The notes: generated by a model from the sequence alone, not told the origin. 32,347 bases of DNA from an uncultured Oscillibacter sp. (GCA_905234565.1 CAJOHW010000016.1:1-32347), one strand, 5' to 3'; counted from the first letter of the stretch, positions 16,102-24,577 are shown. Program-made: numbers and translations.

Positions 16102-17553
16102 TTAGTACGCAATCCCCCACACGATGTCCGTGGTGCAGGACTTGCCGCACACGGGACAGACCCCCTCCGTGCCGCTCTGCGCCAGGGGCATACACCGGGA
16201 CGAGACCCCCGCCCGCTCCTTCATGGCCAGCTCACACTCCACAGAGCCGCACCACTTGGACCGCAGGAATCCGCCCTTGCCATCCACAATGGCCTTGGCC
16301 TCCTCCGGCGTGGCGATGTCGAAGGTGTTGTCCTCCCGGTTCTTCAGGGCCATGGTGTAGAGATTGTCGTGGATCTGGTCCATCAGGGCCTTCACGCCGC
16401 TTTCCAACTCATCCAGAGGCAGGAAGGTCTTTTCCCCCGTGTCCCGCCGGGCGGCCACGCACTGGCCCTTCTCCATGTCCTTGGGGCCGATCTCAATGCG
16501 TACGGGCACCCCCTTCATCTCGTACTCCGCGAACTTCCAGCCGGGAGAGTTGTTGGAGTCGTCCAGCTTCACCCGGATCCCGGCCGCTTGCAGCCGGTCC
16601 CGGAGGGCGGCGGCGGCGTCCAGCACCCCGGGCTTGTGGGCGGCTACGGGGATCACCACCGCCTGGATGGGGGCCACCCGGGGGGGCAGGACCAGGCCCC
16701 GGTTGTCCCCGTGGGTCATAATCAGCCCGCCGATGGTGCGGGTGGTAATGCCCCAGGAGGTCTCAAAGGGCACGGTCTGGTGGTTCTCCTTGTCGGAGAA
16801 CCTGATGTCAAAGGCCCGGGCAAAGCCGTCGCCAAAATAGTGGCTGGTGCCGTTTTGCAGAGCCTTCCGGTCGTGCATCATGCACTCAATGGTGTAGGTC
16901 CGCTCCGCCCCGGCGAACTTCTCCTTGTCCGTCTTAATGCCCTTGATCACCGGCATGGCCAGCAGGTTCTCGCACACGTCCGCGTAAATTTCCAGCATCC
17001 GCTCCGTCTCCTCAATGGCCTCCTGAGCGGTGGCGTGGAGGGTGTGGCCCTCCTGCCAGAGGAATTCCCGGTGCCGCAGGAAGGGACGGGTGGTCTTTTC
17101 CCACCGCAGCACGCTGCACCACTGGTTCAAAAGCTGGGGCAGGTCCCGCCAGGAGTGGACCACCCGGCTCCAATGGTCGCAAAAGAGCGTCTCGGAGGTG
17201 GGCCGGATGGCCATGGGCTCATCCAGTTTCTCGCTGCCCCCCATGGTCACCCACGCGCACTCCGGGGCGAAGCCCTCAATATGGTCCTTCTCCTTTTGCA
17301 AAAGGGACTCCGGAATCAGCAGCGGCATGGACACGTTGGTGTGGCCCGCGGCTTTGAATTTTTGGTCCAGGGCCTGCTGGATGTTCTCCCAAATGGCGTA
17401 TCCATAGGGACGGAGGATGAACATCCCCTTGACGCTGGTGTAGCCGATGAGTTCCGCCTTAATGCACACGTCCGTGTACCACTGGGCGAAATCCGCCTCC
17501 ATATCCGTGATGGCCTCCACATTGGCCTGGCCCTTTTTTTGATCCTTTGCCAT
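16102..17553 (-). CDS. proS: Prolyl-tRNA synthetase, archaeal/eukaryal type
   Basis: A 483-residue class II synthetase that charges tRNA-Pro. It is the short form without the INS editing domain found in the ~570-residue bacterial type. Class II motif 2 is seen in RWEKTTRPFLRHREFLWQEGHT, and motif 3 in TIGGLIMTHGDNRGLVLPPRVAP. The anticodon-binding domain follows (AVVIPVAAHKPGVLDAAAALRDRL), then the C-terminal domain with Cys pairs (CGSVECELAMKER, then CPVCGKSC) and the typical C-terminal aromatic residue (GIAY). ATG 17553 is preceded by AGGATGGGAG; upstream in-frame ATGs at 17562 and 17616 lack proper spacing, and 17616 lies in the promoter. Without a cis-editing domain, a free YbaK/ProX deacylase would be expected elsewhere. 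Confidence 0.95.
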   Translation of the reverse strand: MAKDQKKGQANVEAITDMEADFAQWYTDVCIKAELIGYTSVKGMFILRPYGYAIWENIQQALDQKFKAAGHTNVSMPLLIPESLLQKEKDHIEGFAPECAWVTMGGSEKLDEPMAIRPTSETLFCDHWSRVVHSWRDLPQLLNQWCSVLRWEKTTRPFLRHREFLWQEGHTLHATAQEAIEETERMLEIYADVCENLLAMPVIKGIKTDKEKFAGAERTYTIECMMHDRKALQNGTSHYFGDGFARAFDIRFSDKENHQTVPFETSWGITTRTIGGLIMTHGDNRGLVLPPRVAPIQAVVIPVAAHKPGVLDAAAALRDRLQAAGIRVKLDDSNNSPGWKFAEYEMKGVPVRIEIGPKDMEKGQCVAARRDTGEKTFLPLDELESGVKALMDQIHDNLYTMALKNREDNTFDIATPEEAKAIVDGKGGFLRSKWCGSVECELAMKERAGVSSRCMPLAQSGTEGVCPVCGKSCTTDIVWGIAY

Positions 17554-17587
17554 AACTCCCATCCTTTTCTGCGCAGTTTGTGCCCCT

Positions 17588-17616
17588 ATTTTATCCGCGA
17601 AACCCCCTCTTGTCAA
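17588..17616 (-). promoter_or_regulatory. Promoter of proS
   Basis: On the minus strand a consensus TTGACA (17611-17616) and TAAAAT (17588-17593) are 17 bases apart, about 35 bases from the start codon. Confidence 0.75.
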
Positions 17617-17620
17617 CCGC

Positions 17621-17687
17621 GCTCTTTCGGAAACACTGATTAAATCCGCTCTTGCCAGATTTAATCAGTATTTCCTTTACGAAAGCA
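17621..17687. repeat. Long hairpin element between the proS and BMP promoters
   Basis: GGAAACACTGATTAAATC and GATTTAATCAGTATTTCC form an 18-bp inverted repeat with one mismatch around CGCTCTTGCCA. CTTTCG and CGAAAG extend the stem outside a 4-base bulge. It begins with GCGCTCTTTC, as copies A-C do, but the rest differs. The right outer arm overlaps the -35 hexamer of the BMP gene promoter. It could be a miniature transposable element or a regulatory site. Confidence 0.65.
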
Positions 17688-17704
17688 CTCTTTTATGGTA
17701 TAAT
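17676..17704 (+). promoter_or_regulatory. Promoter of the BMP-family operon
   Basis: TTTACG (17676-17681) and a consensus TATAAT (17699-17704) are 17 bases apart, about 43 bases before the start codon. The -35 region lies in the right arm of the hairpin element. Confidence 0.65.
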
Positions 17705-17747
17705 GGGGCTGTACAAGAAGAGAATGGAACAAAAAAGGAGGCGCAAA

Positions 17748-19658
17748 ATGGCGGATTCTTACTATCAGGACGCCCGGAAGAAGGCCCGGCGGGAATTTCA
17801 CGCCTGCATCGCCGCCGGGAAGTACCCCTACCTCCCCCGGCTGGACGAGTTTCTCCCCCCGGAAAAGCTGAACCATGGCACGGATTTGGGCATCGTCCAG
17901 ATCCCGTTGGAACTGGTATCGGGCACCCGCAGCGGCGGACGGACCCAGGCCTTCGCCCGGAACTTCCTGCCCCTGCTGCCCGTGGACAGCGAGTTCGCCC
18001 AGAAGTGGGAACACCTGTGCAAGGCCCAGCTGGACGAGGGCATCCGGGATCCCATTACGGTGTGGGAGTACTTAAACCGGTTCTACGTGGAGGAGGGAAA
18101 CAAGCGGGCCAGCGTACTCAAATACTTCGGCGCGGTGAACATCTACGCCCGCGTCAAGCGCATTCTGCCCGAACAGAACGGCGCGCCGGAGACGGTGCTG
18201 TACAACGCCTTTCTGGACTACTGGAAGCTCAGCCGACTGTACTTCCCGGAGTTCTCCAAACCGGAGAGCTATGGCCGGCTTCTGCGGCTTCTGGGCCAGG
18301 AGGAGCCCTGGTCCGAGGAGTTCCAGCGGGCTTTCTCCACGGCCTACTATCACTTCAAGAGCGCCTATGAGTCCAGCGGGGACCGGTCCGTCTCCACCGG
18401 AGACGCCATGCTGGCCTATTTACAGATCTACGGCTTCCAGAGCCTCCGGGACAGTGAGCCCGCCGCCATCCGCAAGGCCATTGCCAAGGCCCGGGAGGAG
18501 ATCGACCTCCAAGGGGAGGACCACCCTGTGGACGTGAAGCTGGATCCGGGGAAGGAGAAGAAAACCGGCATCCTGGGCATCACCCGGTATGCCTTTAAGC
18601 CCATCCAGGCGGCCTTCCTCCACGACAAGACCCCGGAGCGCTCCAGCTGGACCCGGGGCCATGAACTGGGCCGCCAGCACGTGGAACAGGTCTTTCAAGG
18701 CGAGCTGGATACCACCCCCTATTTTGACGTTTTAGACCAGGATCCCGGGGCGGTACTGGAACAGGCCATCCAGGAGGGGAACACCCTGATTTTCACCACC
18801 TCTCCCCGGCTTCTGCCCGCCAGTCTCCGGGCGGCGGTGGAGCACCCGGAAGTCACCGTGTTCAACTGCTCCCTCAACGCCTCCCACCGCTATGTCCGCA
18901 CCTATTACGCCCGGATGTATGAGGCAAAGTTTATCTCCGGGGCCATTGCCGGGTCCCTGTCCCGGGGGGAACCGGTGGGGTATCTGTGCGATTACCCTAT
19001 CTACGGCCAGATCGCCGGGATCAACGCCTTTGCCCTGGGCGTGGAGATGGTGAACCCCACCGCCCGGGTGTATTTGGAGTGGTCCTCCGTAGGGGGGCTG
19101 GACGCGGCCCTGAAACGCCTGACGGACCGGGGGATCCGGCTGATCTCCTCCCAGGACATCAAGAGCCTGAGCTGTCAGGAACATGAGGCCTACGGCCTGG
19201 CCATTCTGGACGGAGGCACGGCGGTGAACCTGGCCACGCCGGTGTGGAACTGGGGGGCCTATTATGAGGCGCTGATTCGGCGGATCCGGGATAAATCCCT
19301 GAAATCGGAGTACTCCGGCAGCAGCAAGGCCCTGAACTACTACTGGGGGATGTCCGCCGGAGTGGTGGAACTGCGCTGCTCCGACCGCCTGCCCGACAGC
19401 ACCCGCCGCCTTGCGGACCTGCTGACAGCGGCGGTGTGCGCGGGGATCTGCATCCCCTTCCGGGGGCCGCTGTACGCCCAGGGACACCAGCGCATGGAGG
19501 ACTGCGCCCAGTACGGCATGGAGCAGATCATCCGCATGGACTGGCTCAACGACAACATCGCGGGCACCATCCCCGCCTATCAGGATATGGACGAAACCGC
19601 CCGGGCCACCGTGGACATCGTAGGCGTGGAACCGGCGGCAAAAGAGAAAAAGTCATAA
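17748..19658 (+). CDS. Cytoplasmic BMP/PnrA-like ligand-binding protein with ParB-like N-terminal domain
   Basis: A 636-residue protein with no signal peptide or lipobox. Residues about 44-140 resemble the ParB/sulfiredoxin-like fold (GIVQIPLELVSGTRSGG..., ITVWEYLNRFYVEEGNKRAS, VNIYARVKRI). A helical linker follows. From about 272 the chain matches the BMP/PnrA periplasmic-binding fold (ILGITRYAFKPIQAAF, YYARMYEAKFISGAIAGSLS, GYLCDYPIYGQIAGINAFALGVEMVNP). BMP proteins usually bind nucleosides outside the cell for ABC uptake; here the fold would sit in the cytoplasm, so a sensing or regulatory role is inferred. AAAGGAGG precedes ATG 17748; an upstream open stretch starts inside the promoter. 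A metallophosphoesterase gene follows after 45 bases. Confidence 0.8.
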   Translation: MADSYYQDARKKARREFHACIAAGKYPYLPRLDEFLPPEKLNHGTDLGIVQIPLELVSGTRSGGRTQAFARNFLPLLPVDSEFAQKWEHLCKAQLDEGIRDPITVWEYLNRFYVEEGNKRASVLKYFGAVNIYARVKRILPEQNGAPETVLYNAFLDYWKLSRLYFPEFSKPESYGRLLRLLGQEEPWSEEFQRAFSTAYYHFKSAYESSGDRSVSTGDAMLAYLQIYGFQSLRDSEPAAIRKAIAKAREEIDLQGEDHPVDVKLDPGKEKKTGILGITRYAFKPIQAAFLHDKTPERSSWTRGHELGRQHVEQVFQGELDTTPYFDVLDQDPGAVLEQAIQEGNTLIFTTSPRLLPASLRAAVEHPEVTVFNCSLNASHRYVRTYYARMYEAKFISGAIAGSLSRGEPVGYLCDYPIYGQIAGINAFALGVEMVNPTARVYLEWSSVGGLDAALKRLTDRGIRLISSQDIKSLSCQEHEAYGLAILDGGTAVNLATPVWNWGAYYEALIRRIRDKSLKSEYSGSSKALNYYWGMSAGVVELRCSDRLPDSTRRLADLLTAAVCAGICIPFRGPLYAQGHQRMEDCAQYGMEQIIRMDWLNDNIAGTIPAYQDMDETARATVDIVGVEPAAKEKKS

Positions 19659-19703
19659 AAAAAACATAACAAGCAAAGAAAACGGCATAAGGTGGGCTGA
19701 GGA

Positions 19704-20294
19704 ATGCGGATTCTGGCGGTGGCGGACACGGAGTCCAAGTACTATTACGACTGCTATACCCCCGGGAAACTGGACGGGTTCGATCTGATCCTGTCCTGCG
19801 GAGATCTGAACCCGGAATACCTGGAATTTTTGGCCACTATGTCCTGCTGTCCGGTGGTGTACGTGCGGGGAAACCACGACGAGTGCTATGCCCAAAACCC
19901 GCCGGGGGGCTGTGAGTGCGCGGAGGACCGGCTGGTGGTCATAGACGGCCTGCGGATCCTGGGCCTGGGCGGGTCCCACCGCTACCGGAAAGGGGAAAAC
20001 CTCTATACCGAGGCCCAGATGCGGCGGCGGGTCCAGAAACTCAAGTTCCAGATCTGGCGGCACGGAGGCTTTGACCTGCTTTTAACCCATGCCCCCGCCC
20101 GGAACTTAAACGATCTGGATACCCCCACCCACCGGGGCTTCCAGTGCTTCCGGGACCTGCTGGACACCTGCCAGCCCAGATTCTTCGTCCACGGCCACGT
20201 CCACATGAACTACGGCGTCCACATCCCCCGGTGGAGCCGCTATCAGAACACCATCATCATCAACGCCTGCGATCACTATGAATTTGAGGCCTGA
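19704..20294 (+). CDS. Metallophosphoesterase family protein
   Basis: A 196-residue calcineurin-like phosphoesterase. The metal-binding blocks are GDLN (Asp34), GNHDE (Asn57, His58), THAP (His129) and HGHVH (163-167). The first block reads ADTES, so the usual D-x-H is D8-x-E10, an unusual ligand change. The substrate is unknown; it may act on cyclic nucleotides or phosphoesters. AAGGTGG lies upstream of ATG 19704. It sits between the BMP-like gene and a dipeptidase in what looks like one operon, with gaps of 45 and 29 bases and no terminator between. Confidence 0.85.
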   Translation: MRILAVADTESKYYYDCYTPGKLDGFDLILSCGDLNPEYLEFLATMSCCPVVYVRGNHDECYAQNPPGGCECAEDRLVVIDGLRILGLGGSHRYRKGENLYTEAQMRRRVQKLKFQIWRHGGFDLLLTHAPARNLNDLDTPTHRGFQCFRDLLDTCQPRFFVHGHVHMNYGVHIPRWSRYQNTIIINACDHYEFEA

Positions 20295-20323
20295 TTTTTT
20301 GCAATTTGAAAGGGAGCGTACCC

Positions 20324-21205
20324 ATGAGCCTTCCCTATTTTGACGCCCACTGTGATACCCTGAGCCGATGCCTCCGCACCGGGGAATCCCTCTTGGACGC
20401 CGCCGGACAGTGCAGCCTCCGGCGGCTGCGCGCCTATGAACCCTTCTGCCAGGTGTTCGCCATCTTTGCCGACAGCGCCAAGGTGCCAGACCCTTGGGAA
20501 ACTGCCTGCCGTCAGGCGGAACTCTTTCACGGGGAGCGGCTGCGGGAACCGGACCTCATGTCCCGGGCGCTGCTGTCCGTGGAGGGCGGGGAACTGCTGG
20601 GGTGTGATCCGGACCGGCTGGAGACAGCGGCGGCCTGGGGCGTCCGGTCCGTGAATCTGACGTGGAACCACGCCAACGCCCTGTCCGGCAGCAACGCGGA
20701 GGAACCGGACCGGGGGCTTTCGGACCGGGGCAGGGCCTTTGTGGAGCGGCTGGGAGATCTGGGCATTTTCCCGGACGTGTCCCACCTGTCGGACCGGGGC
20801 TTTTTCGATCTGGCGGACATGGGGGCTCCCCTCTTTGCAAGCCACTCCAACAGCCGCGCCCTGTGCCCCCACCGCCGGAACCTGACAGACGACCAGTTCC
20901 GCCTCCTCCGGGACCGGGGCGGCGTAGTGGGCATCAACCTTTACACCGCTTTTGTAGGGGGAGATACGTCCATGGAGGCCCTGCTGCGGCACTTCGACCA
21001 CTTCCTGGACTTAGGGGGAGAGCATACCTTAGCTCTCGGATCCGACTGGGACGGCAGCATCACCGGAGCGGGAGGCATCGGCGGCGTAGAGGACATGGGG
21101 AAACTGGCGGAGGCCATGGAGCGGCGGGGCTATGGCAAGGCGCTGATCCGGTCCATCTTCTACGACAACCTGGCCCGCTTTTTCGGCATGGACCCCGCCG
21201 CGTAA
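20324..21205 (+). CDS. Membrane dipeptidase family (peptidase M19)
   Basis: A 293-residue zinc dipeptidase homologue. The metal ligands line up with renal dipeptidase: His9 and Asp11 in DAHCDTL, Glu87 in VEGGE, His154 in DVSHLS and His174 in SHSNSRALCPHRRNL; ALGSDWDG follows near the end. There is no signal peptide, so it should be cytoplasmic, as are most bacterial members. It may cleave dipeptides, including D-residue or L,D forms. ATG 20324 has AAAGGGAG 7 bases upstream, while a TTG 18 bases earlier overlaps that ribosome site and is rejected. It is the last gene of the BMP operon; no clear terminator follows before the next promoter. Confidence 0.9.
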   Translation: MSLPYFDAHCDTLSRCLRTGESLLDAAGQCSLRRLRAYEPFCQVFAIFADSAKVPDPWETACRQAELFHGERLREPDLMSRALLSVEGGELLGCDPDRLETAAAWGVRSVNLTWNHANALSGSNAEEPDRGLSDRGRAFVERLGDLGIFPDVSHLSDRGFFDLADMGAPLFASHSNSRALCPHRRNLTDDQFRLLRDRGGVVGINLYTAFVGGDTSMEALLRHFDHFLDLGGEHTLALGSDWDGSITGAGGIGGVEDMGKLAEAMERRGYGKALIRSIFYDNLARFFGMDPAA

Positions 21206-21238
21206 CAGCCCACCGGATCGCCGGATCGGATTCTATGC

Positions 21239-21267
21239 GTGACATTTCCGACCCCGTATGGTATGAT
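21239..21267 (+). promoter_or_regulatory. Promoter of the DUF2325 gene
   Basis: GTGACA (21239-21244) and TATGAT (21262-21267) are 17 bases apart. The leader of about 60 nt holds the palindrome ATGTACAT and a near-palindrome around TCATGA. Confidence 0.6.
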
Positions 21268-21334
21268 GGAGGCGTTTCCAAGACTATACAACATGGATGT
21301 ACATCATGATACATGAATACAAAGGAGGCGGTAT

Positions 21335-23203
21335 TTGCCTATGAACCGAAAAAAAACCGCCGGAAAGCAGTGGCGTCTGGCGGGGGAAGCCGTCCACCCG
21401 GCCCCCCTCTCCCCCCAGGAAGAGCGCCTGTTTGACGAGTTCTTCGGCGCGGTCCTCCGGGACGGCGTCTCCGCCGACATCCCCGCGTCCGCCATTCGGA
21501 CCTGGGAAGCCGCCGCCCGGGCGTCTTTGGACGATTTCTGCCGCCGCTGTGAGGGGCGGTATGCCCGTTCCGAGGTGGCCGATGCCCTGGCTTTTGCCGT
21601 TTCCCTGCCCATCAGGGGGGCAAAACAATGCACGGATTCCGGCTCCGTGCTTCTGGGGGCCGCCTGCTGGTTTCTGGACTATGTGGTCCGGGCAGAACTG
21701 GAAGAACCATTCCTGCCGTTGCTGCCCTCCATCCGGGACGACACCCTGCCTCTGTTAGACGCACGGGATCTGACCCACTCCCGGGAGCGGATCCTGCAAA
21801 CCGCCCAGCTGCTGCGGACAAGGAAAACCACCGGACGCCGGGAGTTTCGCAAACTCCTGGGACTGGTGCGCCGGGACGATCTGGCCGCCCTGCGCGCTGC
21901 CTTCCGGGACGGCCTGACGGATTACTTTGAGCGCTTTCTGGAAGTGCGGGTCCGGGTACAGCCCGAAGAAATACAGCCGGAACCCCTGTCCCCCCTGGCC
22001 CCTGTGCCCGCTGCCCAGGATCTGTACAGTTCCTTCCCCTCCCTGCCCCGGAAGTCCCCGGACCCCTCCCGGGCCAATCCCGGGCTGAGCTTTCTCATAA
22101 AAACCCCCTCCCTCCTGGGGACGCCGGAGGAGGAGATGCGCTCTGAGCTCTTTTACCGCCGGTCCTCCGAACTGCTGTCCGGGTTCTCCCTGCAAGACCC
22201 CTATGCCGTCTGCGCCGCCTACGTGGTGCTGGATCAGGAGGGAGATCTGCTGGCAAACCTGAATACCCTGACCGCCGCAGTGCTCTCCTGCGCAGAGCGG
22301 CAGCTGCCCTGGTATTTCTCCGACACCCCCCCTTCCCTGTCCGGAACAACCGGCGATCCCCCGGATTACCGATTGCGCTATGTCTATCAGACCTCGGCGG
22401 AGGTCCCGGATCCGGACCTGGAAGGGCAGCTTCTCTCCGAACCCCAGCTCTTTTATCTGGCCTCCGGCTGTCTGCTCCCCCGGGACGGTCTGGCCCCGGA
22501 CAAGATTGAAACATGGCTGGTCCGGCAGGGGCTTCCGGCGGAACGGGCAGAGGTCCTGTCCTTCGCGGCGGCTATGGCCGCGAAAGCGGGAGAGGCCCGG
22601 GCCATGGAGGAGTGGGGAAGCACAAAGCCCTCCCGCCCGGAACCGGCCCCGGCTCCCCCGGCGGCGGAACCGGGGGACGCCGCCGCGGAGCGGATTGCGG
22701 AACTGAACCGGCAGCTCAAAGCCGCCCGGGCCGCCCTCCATGAGGTAGAACAGTCCGCCCGGCAGCTGCGGGAACAGTTACAGGAGGAGGAGAAACGGGC
22801 CCTGCAGGACCGCATGGAATTAAGCGGCCTGCGGGATACCCTCTTCCATATGAAACAGGACCAGGATCCGGAGGAGTGGATTCCGGAAAAGGAGATCCAG
22901 TTCCCCTGGCAGGTGCGGCGGCGGGTGCTGATCTTCGGGGGCCACGACACGTGGAGCAAGGCCATCCGGCCCCTGCTGCCCGGGGCCCGGTTCTTTGACC
23001 GGGAGTCCCTGCCGGATCTGAACGCCATCAAGGGGGCGGATGTGGTGTGGATCCAGTCCAACGCCCTGTCCCATAAGTTCTACTACCGCATCATTGACAC
23101 CGCCCGCAAAGAGGACATCCCCGTGCGGTACTTCGGCTTTGCCAGCGCCCGCAAATGCGCGGAACAGCTGGTGGAGAACGAGTGCTCAGAGGGCGGGGAG
23201 TGA
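21335..23203 (+). CDS. DUF2325 domain protein with coiled coil
   Basis: A 622-residue protein of unknown function. The last ~96 residues match DUF2325 (RRVLIFGGHDTWSKAIRP, ADVVWIQSNALSHKFYY, PVRYFGFASARKCAEQL), a small Rossmann-like domain of unknown role. A coiled coil, rich in Glu, Arg and Leu, spans about 455-510. A Pro/Ala-rich linker lies just before it (about 430-450). The N-terminal 200 residues are helical and unrecognised, and a 215-420 region with FYRRSSELL resembles nothing known to me. Two starts compete: TTG 21335 is 6 bases after AAAGGAGG, ATG 21341 is 12 bases after it; the TTG has the better spacing. It has its own promoter and stands alone. Confidence 0.75.
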   Translation: MPMNRKKTAGKQWRLAGEAVHPAPLSPQEERLFDEFFGAVLRDGVSADIPASAIRTWEAAARASLDDFCRRCEGRYARSEVADALAFAVSLPIRGAKQCTDSGSVLLGAACWFLDYVVRAELEEPFLPLLPSIRDDTLPLLDARDLTHSRERILQTAQLLRTRKTTGRREFRKLLGLVRRDDLAALRAAFRDGLTDYFERFLEVRVRVQPEEIQPEPLSPLAPVPAAQDLYSSFPSLPRKSPDPSRANPGLSFLIKTPSLLGTPEEEMRSELFYRRSSELLSGFSLQDPYAVCAAYVVLDQEGDLLANLNTLTAAVLSCAERQLPWYFSDTPPSLSGTTGDPPDYRLRYVYQTSAEVPDPDLEGQLLSEPQLFYLASGCLLPRDGLAPDKIETWLVRQGLPAERAEVLSFAAAMAAKAGEARAMEEWGSTKPSRPEPAPAPPAAEPGDAAAERIAELNRQLKAARAALHEVEQSARQLREQLQEEEKRALQDRMELSGLRDTLFHMKQDQDPEEWIPEKEIQFPWQVRRRVLIFGGHDTWSKAIRPLLPGARFFDRESLPDLNAIKGADVVWIQSNALSHKFYYRIIDTARKEDIPVRYFGFASARKCAEQLVENECSEGGE

Positions 23204-23235
23204 GCGTTTTCCGGGCCGCTGGATCCCTGTCCATA

Positions 23236-23282
23236 AAAAACACAGCAACCCCCCGCCGCCCTTTCGGGCGGCGGGGGGTTGC
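23236..23282 (-). terminator. Terminator after rubredoxin, shared with the converging DUF2325 gene
   Basis: A perfect 17-bp stem (23245-23261 with 23266-23282) with loop TTTC. On the minus strand it is followed by TGTGTTTTTT, so it ends the rubredoxin transcript; on the plus strand there is no T-run, though it may still slow polymerase. Confidence 0.8.
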
Positions 23283-23306
23283 GCTGAAAAATTGTAAAAT
23301 CAGTTC

Positions 23307-23468
23307 TTACTCCTCGGGCTTGAACTCGTCCTTTCCGGCGCCGCAGATGGGGCAGGCCCAGTCGTCGGGCAGATCCTCAAAGGCCGTGCCGGGCTCAATG
23401 CCGTTGTCCGGATCGCCCTCGGCGGGATCGTAGACGTAGCCGCAGGGATCGCACACATACTTCTTCAT
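23307..23468 (-). CDS. Rubredoxin
   Basis: A 53-residue electron carrier. Two CxxC knuckles ([10 protein letters not shown] and [11 protein letters not shown]) bind one iron; the spacing and the acidic [19 protein letters not shown] middle are typical of clostridial rubredoxin. It probably feeds electrons to oxidoreductases for oxygen or peroxide detoxification. AAAGGAG precedes ATG 23468; an open extension upstream has no ribosome site. A CGCGGC-ACA-GCCGCG hairpin (23488-23502) lies just before the ribosome site and may modulate access. It is 99 bases downstream of the DUF975 gene on the same strand. Confidence 0.95.
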   Translation of the reverse strand: MKKYVCDPCGYVYDPAEGDPDNGIEPGTAFEDLPDDWACPICGAGKDEFKPEE

Positions 23469-23567
23469 AACGCATTCTCCTTTTATACGCGGCACAGCCG
23501 CGAATTTCCCCTTTTTACGAAAAGGAGGCAAAAACCAGGCGATGAAGCGGTTTTCTGTGACAGCGTC

Positions 23568-24422
23568 TTACAATTCGTTCCAGGGCTCATAGGGCGGGTC
23601 CTCCCGGGGCGGCTGGTCCTGCGCCGGCGGCGCGTCCGGGGAACCTCCCACGCCGGAGGCCCGTTTGGCGGAGTCGAAATAGGCCAGATTCACGCAGTAG
23701 TAGTTGGGCAGGTAGAACAGGGCGATTGCCAGCCCCCACACAGCGATTAGAATCTGCCACACCGGCCCCGGAACGCCAAACACCGTCTTGTCCACCAGAT
23801 CCGACACCATCCACAGGTCCGCGTAGTTCATGCCGTGGGTGAAAAGATACTCCTGCATCCGGGTTTGCAGGACCACATCATACACGATCTCCAGCAGGTC
23901 CCCCAGGAGAATCCAGGGGAGGTAGCTGAGATCCAGCAGAAAGAGCTGGCTCTTGTACCCCACCGTCTGCCGCTTGCTCCTGCCCAGGGCCTCCATAAAG
24001 TCCAGTTCCGGATCTTCCAGCAGGTTGTAGAGGGCGAAGCGGTAGCGGTACAGGGCGATGATGCCCGGGATCACAAAGAGCAGGGACCACAAAAACACAA
24101 ACAGCGCCTTCACCAGGGACAGCAGCACCACCTTGGCCGCCATGCCGAACCCGTCAAACAGGGTCAGGTATTCCGCCCGCTCTCCCCGGCGGACAGCCAT
24201 GCAGTAAAGAAGAAATCCGGCGTCCAGCACCAGGGACAAAAGCCCCGTCAGCACGGACAGGAACACGGAAAACACGTTGCCGTTTGCCCCCAGGCGCAGG
24301 GCGGAGAGCAGGATGCCCAGTCCTAAGTACAACGCGGTCATAGCCTTGGGGGACACCTGGGCGGTTTCCAGCAGGGCGGCGGTCTGGGCCTTCACGGCCT
24401 TGCGGTCCAGCAGTTCGATCAT
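23568..24422 (-). CDS. DUF975 family integral membrane protein
   Basis: A 284-residue membrane protein. It has about six hydrophobic segments, including ALYLGLGILLSAL, LSVLTGLLSLVLDAGFLLYCMAV, the ALFVFLWSLLFVIPGIIALYRYR segment and a final ILIAVWGLAIALFYLP. The motif VIPGIIALYRYRFALYNLLEDPEL, followed by EALGRSKRQTVGYKSQLF, is characteristic of DUF975, a Firmicutes family of unknown function. The C-terminal tail (about 255-284) is Pro/Asp-rich and likely cytoplasmic. ATG 24422 follows GGGAGGG at 7 bases; an upstream open stretch crosses the promoter. Confidence 0.85.
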   Translation of the reverse strand: MIELLDRKAVKAQTAALLETAQVSPKAMTALYLGLGILLSALRLGANGNVFSVFLSVLTGLLSLVLDAGFLLYCMAVRRGERAEYLTLFDGFGMAAKVVLLSLVKALFVFLWSLLFVIPGIIALYRYRFALYNLLEDPELDFMEALGRSKRQTVGYKSQLFLLDLSYLPWILLGDLLEIVYDVVLQTRMQEYLFTHGMNYADLWMVSDLVDKTVFGVPGPVWQILIAVWGLAIALFYLPNYYCVNLAYFDSAKRASGVGGSPDAPPAQDQPPREDPPYEPWNEL

Positions 24423-24486
24423 TCTCTTTCCCTCCCTCCGGAGGCGGCTCCGGCGTTCCGCGCCTCCGGCTTGATGCGTTTTCGAT

Positions 24487-24515
24487 AGTGTAACACGAAT
24501 TCCCTCCTGTGGCAA
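24487..24515 (-). promoter_or_regulatory. Promoter of the DUF975 gene
   Basis: On the minus strand TTGCCA (24510-24515) and TACACT (24487-24492) are 17 bases apart, about 65 bases before the start codon. Confidence 0.55.
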
Positions 24516-24548
24516 CAGAAAAATTCCGCAAGATCCCCTCCCCCCCAC

Positions 24549-24577
24549 TGGACATTTGGGGTTTGGTGGTGTACAAT
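24549..24577 (+). promoter_or_regulatory. Promoter of the rnf operon
   Basis: TGGACA (24549-24554) and TACAAT (24572-24577) are 17 bases apart. The predicted start is near 24584, directly before a perfect palindrome. Confidence 0.65.

Noticed and set aside
17554-17640. T-box or other riboswitch before proS
   Set aside because: A consensus promoter lies only about 35 bases before the start codon, leaving no room for a T-box leader.
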